Part shown: piece by piece, positions 1 to 6,770 of the stretch
Position numbering within the stretch: position 1 is the first letter of the stretch
Layout of the letters: each line of letters begins with the position of its first letter
From: Rathayibacter sp. SW19
Lineage (GTDB): Bacteria > Actinomycetota > Actinomycetes > Actinomycetales > Microbacteriaceae
Direction: 5' to 3'
NCBI RefSeq assembly: GCF_030866825.1
Contig: NZ_CP133020.1
Location: 2,790,001-2,854,000, forward strand
Length of the DNA stretch: 64,000 nt
Made by a program: the position numbers and the translations under genes
Notes under the pieces: model-generated
The model's input: only the letters and a program-made list of their open reading frames with translations
What the model was told of the DNA's origin: nothing
Databases searched by the model: none

Positions 1-374
1 TTATCGATCGCGACGGTGGCGGCGGAGGCGCCCTCACCGGCCATTTTTTGCACAATCAGGCCGCCGAACGAGTGCCCGACAAGCGCAGGGGCTTCCGAGA
101 GTGCGGTGACAGCCTCGAGGTAGTGATCGGTCACCTGCTGCACCATCTTGTGTGCGAAGACCTCTGGATTTGCGCGCGCGGCGTCAACCGTCTCCGGGTC
201 GTCTGGCCACGCCGGAGCGATCGTCGCGTACCCGGCTGCCTCGAATTCGTCACGCCAACGGCGCCAACTGCCCGAAAGCAGCCACAGCCCGTGCACGAAC
301 ACGACGGAGCGTTTGCCCGAGGCGTTGGCTTCCTTGATCTCGGCGAGTTCAGACTCTGTTAGCGTTCCGGCCAT
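1..374 (-). CDS. alpha/beta hydrolase, N-terminal part (runs off the left edge)
   Basis: The frame reads from an ATG at 374 down to base 1 with no stop, so only the first ~124 codons are in the window. The protein has an oxyanion-type FVHGLWLLSGSW segment near residue 28 and the nucleophile elbow GHSFGG near residue 104, which identify the alpha/beta hydrolase fold (serine hydrolase, cytoplasmic; no signal peptide seen). The start is supported by an AAAGGTG ribosome-binding site seven bases upstream. The substrate cannot be told. It lies downstream of a TetR-type fragment on the same strand, so it may once have been under that regulator; that is inference. Confidence 0.8.
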   Translation of the reverse strand, partial: MAGTLTESELAEIKEANASGKRSVVFVHGLWLLSGSWRRWRDEFEAAGYATIAPAWPDDPETVDAARANPEVFAHKMVQQVTDHYLEAVTALSEAPALVGHSFGGLIVQKMAGEGASAATVAID

Positions 375-418
375 CGGTCGCACCTTTCATCGTGAGAAAT
401 CTATTGTTGTGGCACGGT

Positions 419-612
419 TCACGGCGTGTCCACCATTCCGCCATCAATTCCGAAATCGGCTCCGGTAGTGTTCGCAGCCACGGCTTCGGCGGTGTCGAAG
501 AACGGGCCGGCGCAGTTGATCACCGCGTCAGTCTCGAGTAGGGCGCGATCGAGGCTGTCCTGTCGCGCGACGTCAATTGTCGCGCCGGCTTCGCCATCTT
601 CTTCGCCAACTT
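419..612 (-). pseudogene. dehydrogenase remnant (saccharopine-dehydrogenase-like NAD-binding piece)
   Basis: A short minus-strand frame contains DAVINCAGPFFDTAEAVA, the nucleotide-binding segment typical of saccharopine dehydrogenase-like oxidoreductases. It then ends in ADFGIDGGMVDTP, which resembles the C-terminal tail of a short-chain dehydrogenase. No complete domain is present and the two pieces do not belong to one known protein, so this is read as a remnant or chimera. It sits between a hydrolase gene and a TetR-like hybrid in a zone full of broken genes. Confidence 0.45.
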
Positions 613-693
613 CCCCGATCGGCTGAAAGCGACCGGCTGAAAGCGATCGGAACGTGTTGCCGGCCGGGCGAGACTGATGTCGTCGGCCACAGG

Positions 694-1468
694 TTATCGG
701 GCAAGAGCGTCCCACGCGGCTATGGCACACGCGACCACATCGTCGAGCTCCGACCGCGTCGCACCATCGCGCGCCTGGATCGAAAGCCCCTGTACGACGG
801 TCGCGTAATAGCGCGCCAACGCGTCACAATCTGCGGATGCGGCGAGGTCGCCCTCGGCGACACCGCGCTCCAGCCGAGCACGGATCGCGGCGCGCTGGCC
901 GCGTCGGCCTTCGGCGAGGAACTCCAGGACCGCGTCGTTCTCGATCGCACCCGTCGGCGCAGCCAGCACGAGCATGCAGTAATGGGGCGAGTCGGCGCTG
1001 GTGATCTGGTCGACGGTGGCCGACAGCATCCGCTCGATCGCCATGCGCGTCGTCGGTGTGTCGGTCAACGCCTGACGCGGCGGGGCGCCGGCCGTCGCCG
1101 TGTACAACGCCATGACCTGGCGGAACAGGTCTTCCTTGCTGCCGAAACACGCGTAGATGCTTGCCGACGCGATCCCCATCTCCTGAGCGAGGTCGGCGAG
1201 CTTCGTGAAACCCCGTCGTTTGGCAACCTGCCGAAGAACCGCGCGCCCCGCCGTGACGAGATCGCTCGGCCGCGCGCCGTCCGTGCGCTCGCGAGCAACC
1301 TGACAGCTGATTGCGGGCTGCGTCACCCCAAGCTGTTTGGCGATGTCGCGCTGCGAGTCCCCGTCAAGAAGCATCGCACGCACCGCAAGCACGCGCCGCA
1401 AGCACGCGCCGCAGTTGCGCCAGTTCAGCCTCGCGCGTTGCTTGCTTGTACTCCACGAATAGGGTCAT
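694..1468 (-). pseudogene. hybrid regulator: HTH/nucleotidyltransferase N-terminus joined to a TetR body, frame-shifted
   Basis: From an ATG at 1468 the frame encodes MTLFVEYKQATREAELAQL, continued after a frame change by a helix-turn-helix (DSQRDIAKQLGVTQPAIS) and a linker of the type seen in actinobacterial HTH-nucleotidyltransferase proteins. At about RGFTKLA the sequence switches to the recognition helix of a TetR regulator (MGIASASIYACFGSKEDLF) and then a normal TetR ligand-binding body to the stop at 694. A 13-bp tandem duplication (1385-1410) separates the natural ATG from the rest, so translation would need a TTG at 1401 inside the duplication. The join lies within the first TetR helices, so DNA binding by the TetR part is doubtful. 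Family reading is from recall of motifs; the chimera itself is visible in the open frame. Confidence 0.6.
1385..1410. repeat. 13-bp exact tandem duplication
   Basis: The unit GCAAGCACGCGCC occurs twice back to back. Because 13 is not a multiple of three, it shifts the reading frame of the minus-strand hybrid regulator. Removing one copy restores a continuous frame from the ATG at 1468. Confidence 0.9.
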
Positions 1469-1512
1469 AAAGGAATTTCATCAGTAGGAGAACTGATGCC
1501 GCATGGCCATCA

Positions 1513-1877
1513 CTACCGACGCACCTCCAGCATCTGCTGCAGGCGTCGCGCTCCGCGGTCTTCAGGTAGCCTCGAGCATGCCCGCGCTCCAACGCCTGAC
1601 GCAGCAAGTATGTCGGCGCGCCGTACTCGATGCACTGAGCGATCGCCGTCACCGCCGTGACCGTAGGAATCTCATCCCACCACCCGATCTGCTGCGGATC
1701 AAGCTCCTCATAATGGACGACATATCCGTCACCGCCCGCGCGGCGGAACCGGCGGTGCCTCGTCACGGTCACGTGGATGCGGTTGGTGTTGATGTCGCCC
1801 AGATCATAGGCGTCAAGCGCTGTCTCACGCGAGAGCGCAGCCCGAACAACGTCCAGAGGTTCTCGATCTCTCAGCAG
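1513..1877 (-). pseudogene. AbiEi-family antitoxin remnant
   Basis: The minus strand encodes VVRAALSRETALDAYDLGDI followed by a basic stretch and GWWDEIPTVTAVTAIAQCI, then RQALERGHARGYLKTAERDA. This pattern (promoter-like ETAL...DINTNRIHVTV core and a C-terminal helix rich in R/E) is typical of AbiEi antitoxin-domain proteins of type IV toxin-antitoxin systems. A one-base loss near 1545 throws off the end; in the next frame it finishes naturally as LQQMLEVRR and a TAG at 1513. Upstream, an in-frame TAG at 1878-1880 cuts the N-terminal winged helix away. No AbiEii toxin gene follows; the downstream gene is the hybrid regulator. Clearly non-functional. Confidence 0.6.
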
Positions 1878-1918
1878 CTACTCGTGCTCGACGTAAGACA
1901 CGTGTTATACACTGAGCT

Positions 1919-2205
1919 TTGGCCGATGTCGAGTGGGATTCCGAGGCCGTCGCGTACATGTGGGAGCGGCACGGAGTCACGCCCGATGAAGCCGAGGCAG
2001 CGATCGACGATCCGGATGCTCTGCCGCGATCCCCCGACCCGGGAGCCGTTCCGGTAAGTCGGACCGTTACCTCGGTTGGAGCAGCACTCGCGGCGAGTTG
2101 CTGGTCGTCATCGTCGTGAGACATGAAGGCCGGCTCTGCGGCGGCAACGCGTGGACGGCCAACGAGGCACACCGGAAGCTCTACGAAGGAAGGCGAGAAG
2201 GATGA
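1919..2205 (+). pseudogene. BrnT-like toxin, frame-shifted
   Basis: A TTG-started frame begins MADVEWDSEAVAYMWERHGV and continues to about PDPG near 2043. The remainder of the protein (SRSGKSDRYLGWSSTRGELL, then a C-terminal NEAHRKLYEGRREG) is in the next frame, so one base has been gained or lost near 2040-2046. The conserved start, the RYLGWS-type core and the position directly before a ribbon-helix-helix-like gene suggest a BrnT/DUF4258-type ribonuclease toxin. The restored frame ends at a TGA that overlaps the start of the next gene (ATGA), typical of translationally coupled toxin-antitoxin pairs. An alternative is a simple family-unknown small protein; the frame break is certain, the family assignment moderate. 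Confidence 0.55.
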
Positions 2206-2528
2206 ACGATCGGATTCCCGACGAAACGCGCGACGCGATCCGCGCTGAGCTTGACGCCGACACTGCTGAGTACCGAGACGGCGTTCCCGAGGGCGAGTGG
2301 ACGAAGCCGAACCGCGGCCCTTCTCCCCTGCTGACGCTGCGCGTCCCGCCGGAGACACTCGAGGCGCTGCAAGCCCTGGCAGCGTCGAACGGCGTGCCCG
2401 TCTCGACGCTGGCCCGCGGGTTCATCCTCGATGGACTCGCCAGCCATGAAGGTGACGACCTGCGTGTCGCACTGGAACGCCTGGAGCGCGACCTCGCTGC
2501 GGTGAAGGCGCGCGCCCTCGCGAGCTGA
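2202..2528 (+). CDS. antitoxin-like protein paired with the broken BrnT-like toxin
   Basis: This 108-residue protein starts at an ATG that overlaps the toxin stop codon, with GAAGGCGAGAAGG just upstream as ribosome-binding region. The N-terminal half is acidic and unstructured-looking. The middle carries LLTLRVPPETLEALQALAA and SNGVPVSTLARGFILDGL, a beta strand followed by two helices as in ribbon-helix-helix DNA-binding antitoxins. The C-terminal helix (RVALERLERDLAAVKARALA) could dimerise. It would bind both the toxin and the operon promoter. The frame is intact although its partner is broken, which makes it an orphan antitoxin that could still neutralise a related toxin. Confidence 0.6.
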   Translation: MNDRIPDETRDAIRAELDADTAEYRDGVPEGEWTKPNRGPSPLLTLRVPPETLEALQALAASNGVPVSTLARGFILDGLASHEGDDLRVALERLERDLAAVKARALAS

Positions 2529-2529
2529 C

Positions 2530-3193
2530 CAACAACGGCCTTCCCTGCCCAAGCATCGCGTCGAGGATGTCGATCGTGATCGGGTCGACCTCCTCGGCAG
2601 AGGCGACATAGCTGGCGCGGTGATCTGCTAGTTCGCGTGCCCGAGCAGGCGGGAGGCGAGGGTGATGCCCACGGCCTGTTCGACGAGGGTTGCAACTGTG
2701 CGCCGGTAGATGTGCGTGGAGTGGCGGTCGGAGTCGACGCCGATGGCGGTGAGCGCGTCGCCGTTATCGTCGACGAAAGAGCGCAACAGCCACTCGTAGT
2801 TGCTCACGCTCATCGGCAATCCGGTCGCGGTTTGGAAGAGCAGCGTCGGCGGGCTTGCGGTCATGTCGACATCGCAGCGGCACAGCCCGATGCATTCGAC
2901 GCGGGCGGAGGTGCCGAGCATGATGTCCATGCCGTCGATGAGCACGCGGTAGTTCGGGCGCAGGCTCATGCCGCTGTCCTCGCGCCAGTGCTCCATGAGC
3001 TCGTGGATGCCCGCGATCTGCGCGGAGTGAGCACCGCTGTTTTCTTCTCCGGCAGCGGCAGGCGTTGCACGTGTCGCGCCGGGTTAAACGGGATTGCGTC
3101 GTCGCGCATCGCGTAGTCGCACACAAATCCAACGTCAGCAGCCTGAGAGTGCTCGCCTCGCGGCATCCGCTGCACCGAAGGATGCAACCCCAC
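2530..3193 (-). pseudogene. tyrosine-recombinase (integrase) remnant
   Basis: Three pieces of one integrase are spread over three minus-strand frames. The start side (about 3193-3010) has FVCDYAMRDDAIPFNPARHV, the end of a core-binding domain. The middle (2996-2628) carries the catalytic region with HIYRRTVATLVEQAVGITLA and RLLGHAN, matching the H-x-x-R and LGH motifs. The last piece (2630-2530) is in another frame: ADHRASYVASAEEVDPITID, where a tyrosine follows at the expected place. At least two frame shifts are needed to join them, so it is dead. It may belong to an older element lying left of the tRNA-Gln island. Confidence 0.75.
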
Positions 3194-3226
3194 ATGAGCA
3201 CTTGAGGCTCGAGGGCGAACTCCGAG

Positions 3227-5290
3227 TCAGGCCAGCTCAGCGCTGAGCGTGACGGTCGCGCCCGCGGCGCCGAACACGGCGACCAGTGAGCCGGCCGGCA
3301 GCACGCCCGAGCCGGCTGCCACCTCGATCGGGTCCCCGTCTGGTGTGTAGGCGTGCCAGACGCCGTCCCCCGTCGACTCGAGCCGCGTGTCGACGGGGAC
3401 GGATCGCCATTCCGCCGTGGCATCGTCACCGATGGTGATCCGCACCTCGCCGTGCTCCAGCGGGAGGATGCTCTCGGCGGGTCGGTACATTGCCGAGCCG
3501 AACTGCACCCATTCCTCACTATCGCGGGGGACGATGCGCAGGTCGTTCATGTCGCGCCCGTTCACCGCGGGGAGCTGCACGAACATCACCCCGACATCGT
3601 CGCTGTCGCGCGGATCGATGGGGGTCGAGCCCTGTGCGTGGGTGACCCAGAGGTAACCGGTGTCATCCGGGTCTGCGATGGTCAAGGTGGGATTTCCGTT
3701 CCAGAGCAGAGAGTCCGAACGCTCTGTGACGTTCACCCACGTTCGGCCCACCCGTTGCTTCCAGGCAGCCCCGAGCGCGCCGTTCGGTGAGACCTTCTCC
3801 CCGAGGATCGAGGTGTCCAGGAAGATGCCGTGCTCATCGGGAACCTGCAGGACGAGGTAGGTCCGTCCCCACGCGGTGCGGGTCTGCAACGACCGCGCCG
3901 GCTCGGTGGTCCTCCAGAAGAGACCGTCGCTGCGCAGCGTGTAGGTCTCCGGCGGCAGCCATTCCCCACCCGCGAACGCGTCGACGGCGAGTGAGTCCTC
4001 GGAGGTCGCTTCGACGCGCACGAGGTACGATCCGGCGTAGGACCCGACCATCGCCGCCAGCTGGTCGTGCGCGGCATTCGTCTTTGCAGGGGCGGTTGCA
4101 TCCACCGCCGCAGGCGTGTGCGTGACACCGTCGATCTCGTTGATCGCGCTGCGCAGGACCGTCTGCGCGAGCGTTGCAAGCATCCCCGAACCGGCCTTCC
4201 GTCCGGCGGCGGTGATGACCACCGCGACGTCGGAGTCGGGAGCGAGCATGAATGTCGCGTGGTAGTCCCGGGTGTCGCCGCCTTTGGTCCACCCTCGTGC
4301 ACCGATCGCCGCCAGCCCCGGATCGGTCACCGTGTCCCATCCGAGACCGTACCGGAAACCCGTCGAGGCGATGGGATCCAGGCTGCCGGATACCTGGTCC
4401 AGACCCATCTCCTCGATCGAAGCGGGGGAGATGATCTGCTCGCCATGCCATGTTCCATCGCCCAGCAGCACCGCTGCCAGCCGCGCCATTTCCCCGGGCG
4501 TCGAGAAGAGGGCACCTGACGCGTAGAGGTTGAGGTATTCCGCCGGCTGGATGACGTCGTCGATGATCACCGGTGCGAAGTCGCCGGGGGTGAGCGGAAC
4601 CGTGGGGTACATCGACCGGGTCATGCCCAGCGGCTCCAACACCCGGGCACGGACGTATTCGGTGAAGGGCATACCGCTCACCCGTTCGACGAGGAGGCCG
4701 GCCATGGTGAAGCAGTCGTTGCAATACACCGCGACCGAGCCCGGCATGCTCTTGAGCCGAGACTGAGCGAGCTGGGCGAGCATCTGGTCGGCATAGCCGG
4801 TGAACGGTGCCGTGGTGAAGGCATCGGCGTAATCGGACCCGGGGAACCCGGCCGAGTGGTTCAGCAGCATGCGCACAGTGATCTGCGCGTATCCGGGATC
4901 GGCCATCCGGAAATCAGTGATGTAGTCCACGACCGCCGCATCCAGGTCTACCTCGCCGGCGTCGACCAGTTGCATGACCGCGACCGTCGTGACGACTTTG
5001 CTGACAGATCCGATGCCATACAGCGTTTGATCGGTCGGCGCGGTAGCGCTCGTGTCCACCGCCCCGAATGTCTCAGACCACGCCACATCGTCGCCGGCGA
5101 CCAGCGCCAGAGACAGCGACGACATATCATGCGCGGCGAGCAGTGCCTCTGCATCCGCACTCGCAATGGAGGCGGTGCGCGTGAAGTCCGGGGCTTTTGG
5201 TCCGGCCGTCACCACGGTCGTCACGATGACCGTCGCAATCAAAGCGACGCAGACCGCGAACACCACATACAGCCGGGAGGATGCCCTCAT
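3227..5290 (-). CDS. secreted or membrane-anchored serine hydrolase, beta-lactamase (class C)/D,D-peptidase fold
   Basis: Starting at the ATG at 5290 gives 687 residues. That ATG has an AAAGGAG site eight bases upstream, whereas the longer open frame to 5407 has none. Residues 8-28 form one hydrophobic segment (signal anchor or uncleaved signal). The catalytic SxxK motif is S95-V-S-K98, the YxN motif is Y189-C-N191, and the third motif is KGG at 336-338, all in the order of class C beta-lactamases and related esterases/peptidases. About 330 further residues after the catalytic domain form a beta-rich extension of unknown role. It probably acts outside the membrane on a peptide, ester or lactam substrate. 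It is the only intact large gene in the left decayed zone and stands alone. Confidence 0.85.
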   Translation of the reverse strand: MRASSRLYVVFAVCVALIATVIVTTVVTAGPKAPDFTRTASIASADAEALLAAHDMSSLSLALVAGDDVAWSETFGAVDTSATAPTDQTLYGIGSVSKVVTTVAVMQLVDAGEVDLDAAVVDYITDFRMADPGYAQITVRMLLNHSAGFPGSDYADAFTTAPFTGYADQMLAQLAQSRLKSMPGSVAVYCNDCFTMAGLLVERVSGMPFTEYVRARVLEPLGMTRSMYPTVPLTPGDFAPVIIDDVIQPAEYLNLYASGALFSTPGEMARLAAVLLGDGTWHGEQIISPASIEEMGLDQVSGSLDPIASTGFRYGLGWDTVTDPGLAAIGARGWTKGGDTRDYHATFMLAPDSDVAVVITAAGRKAGSGMLATLAQTVLRSAINEIDGVTHTPAAVDATAPAKTNAAHDQLAAMVGSYAGSYLVRVEATSEDSLAVDAFAGGEWLPPETYTLRSDGLFWRTTEPARSLQTRTAWGRTYLVLQVPDEHGIFLDTSILGEKVSPNGALGAAWKQRVGRTWVNVTERSDSLLWNGNPTLTIADPDDTGYLWVTHAQGSTPIDPRDSDDVGVMFVQLPAVNGRDMNDLRIVPRDSEEWVQFGSAMYRPAESILPLEHGEVRITIGDDATAEWRSVPVDTRLESTGDGVWHAYTPDGDPIEVAAGSGVLPAGSLVAVFGAAGATVTLSAELA

Positions 5291-5747
5291 CTTGCACTCC
5301 TTTGTGCCGAGGGTCCGACTTGCAGCAGCTGCGCCATCTGGCGACGGGTGTGCGGACCCATCAGCCGCGTTCGCGCCAGTCTCCCGCATCTGATCGACGA
5401 AGCGCAACTGCGCCTAGCTAGCCGCCGTGCTAGCTGTGGAACTTGATCCCGCTGGTATCGACGAGACTGACCAGAAGGCCGGCCTCGTTGATCGCGTCAC
5501 CATCCTCACCAGGTCGGCTACCACGGAGGAGTCGTCGTTCTGCTTTGCTTCTCGGCAATAGGTCCGTCGCTGTGACCGTTTCGGCCTTTTCTGAAGAACT
5601 GTGGGGGCTGGTGCGTACCTCGTCCGTGAAAACGCCCATGAAGCGCGCTCTGCGGGGTTTTTGGTCACCAATCTGGTCACTGCGGGCCGGATCGGGCCAC
5701 TCGCGAGAGGGAGGATGGAGTCCGACTTCCGCGGGAACTCAACGATC
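5291..5747. other. 457-bp stretch without a supported gene
   Basis: No open frame here shows a recognisable protein pattern. Visible details are an inverted repeat AGCTAGC/GCTAGCT with a 6-base loop at 5416-5435, and two GGTCAC motifs at about 5664-5683. The right end abuts the left copy of the tRNA-Gln repeat. In an uninterrupted chromosome this would lie directly downstream of tRNA-Gln. Confidence 0.4.
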
Positions 5748-5788
5748 TCAGTGCTGGGGTACCTGGACTCGAACCAAGAACAACTGAA
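5748..5788. repeat. left attachment-site repeat (3' half of tRNA-Gln)
   Basis: These 41 bases are identical to 19688-19728, which cover the 3' part of the intact tRNA-Gln from the anticodon stem to just past the acceptor stem. The copy here stops after CAACTGAA, so it cannot be a tRNA by itself. Such partial tRNA duplications are the hallmark of integration by a tyrosine recombinase into a tRNA 3' end. Confidence 0.9.
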
Positions 5789-5913
5789 GGTTCCAGGCCC
5801 TACGTGTTGACCCCTGCGCGAAGCACGGTTTTCTAGTTGGATCAGCAATTCATCTATGTTCACTGTACCAGCTGCTACGCACTGAAACGCGTTGATTCGA
5901 CCCTCAGACACGC

Positions 5914-5933
5914 GAAAAGACCCCCAAAAGTAC
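5914..5933 (-). repeat. possible integrase arm-type site, left end
   Basis: This 20-base motif matches 19586-19605 at 19 of 20 positions and in the same orientation. It lies 125 bases inside the left att repeat; the other copy lies 82 bases inside the right one. Paired subterminal motifs of this kind are typical of arm-type binding sites of tyrosine recombinases. The role is inferred. Bases 5934-6144 hold nothing else I can support. Confidence 0.45.
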
Positions 5934-6144
5934 CCCCGAGACGGGCTAACGATGGGCTGCCAGAGTGACGGCTCACGAGAGGCGTGACTGGTGATGTCGG
6001 AGGTCCAGGACATGCTGAGCGCATGATCCGTCCGCTGTGTCGTCGCATTCTTCTTGGCCGACCGGGTTCGCTCTCGAGATCGCTTGGGGCCGCTATCCCT
6101 GAGCGCGCAGCCGTGCATGGACTGAGCGGCCTGGCCGAACGTCC

Positions 6145-6187
6145 GGTAATTCGGTAAGGTAATGCCATTACCACCTTACCGGTTACC
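6145..6187. promoter_or_regulatory. palindromic operator before the kfrA-like gene
   Basis: The left arm GGTAATTCGGTAAGGTAATG is mirrored by CATTACCACCTTACCGGTTACC, giving a long imperfect dyad centred near 6165. It ends 16 bases before the ATG at 6204, so a protein bound here would block transcription start. KfrA proteins are known to bind palindromes upstream of their own gene and repress it, which makes autoregulation the natural reading. Confidence 0.6.
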
Positions 6188-6203
6188 ATTTCTGGAGGTC
6201 GAG

Positions 6204-6740
6204 ATGGCTGAGGGCGCGATGACCGCTGCCGAGGAGAAGGCCGCTCGGGCTGCGGAGGAACTGGCCACCGAGGGTCTCGCTGTCAGCGCCGCCGCGGTCC
6301 GCGAACGCTCCGGCGTCCGCATGGCCACCGCGGCGGCCGCAGCGAAGGCGTGGAAGGAGCGGGCAAACCAGGCCAGCGACCAGGTTGACGCGCCAATGCC
6401 CGAGAGCCTCCAGGCCCGCTTCCAGACGGTCGCCCAGGCGACATGGCGCGAGGCTCGCACCCAGTCCCGGGCAGAGTTCGATGAGGCCCGATCCGGCTGG
6501 GAGACGAAGGTGGCGGCTGCCGAGGCCGACGTTGTGAGGCTCACGGCCGCGGTTGAGGACCTCGAGGCCGAACGCGAGCGCGCGGCGGAGGCCGCAGCCG
6601 GCCGCATCGCCGAACTCGAAGCATCGGTCGAGAAGGCGACAGCGGCGGTCACCGCAGCTGAGGAGCGTGCGATGAACGCTGAAGGCATCGCGGCGGGGCT
6701 GCGCGAAGCGCTCACGACTCTGAAGCCGGCCGTCGACTGA
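6204..6740 (+). CDS. KfrA-like DNA-binding coiled-coil protein
   Basis: The ATG at 6204 follows a TGGAGG site and gives 178 residues; a GTG-like longer start at 6162 would fall inside the operator. Residues 6-55 (AARAAEELATEGLAVSAAAV...RERSGVRMATAAAAAKAW) match the KfrA N-terminal helix-turn-helix domain. Residues ~85-165 are a long alanine/glutamate-rich coiled coil. KfrA was described as a plasmid-encoded autorepressor with a coiled-coil tail. Here it stands 30 bases before jetA on the same strand and is probably its transcription regulator or an accessory factor. It is notable that a protein type usually found on plasmids sits in front of an anti-plasmid system. Confidence 0.75.
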   Translation: MAEGAMTAAEEKAARAAEELATEGLAVSAAAVRERSGVRMATAAAAAKAWKERANQASDQVDAPMPESLQARFQTVAQATWREARTQSRAEFDEARSGWETKVAAAEADVVRLTAAVEDLEAERERAAEAAAGRIAELEASVEKATAAVTAAEERAMNAEGIAAGLREALTTLKPAVD

Positions 6741-6770
6741 GGCGAACGAGTCTGGACCGAAGGGCGGAGT

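Noticed and set aside
5416..5435. Intrinsic terminator of the serine hydrolase or neighbours
   Set aside because: The AGCTAGC hairpin has no T run on either strand and lies upstream of the hydrolase gene, not at its end.
5748..5788. A second tRNA-Gln gene at the left end of the island
   Set aside because: Only the 3' half matches; sequence beyond CAACTGAA does not form the anticodon loop or D arm.
5790..6118. An integrase gene at the left end of the island
   Set aside because: No frame on either strand shows the catalytic R, H-x-x-R or Y motifs of tyrosine recombinases or the motifs of serine recombinases.
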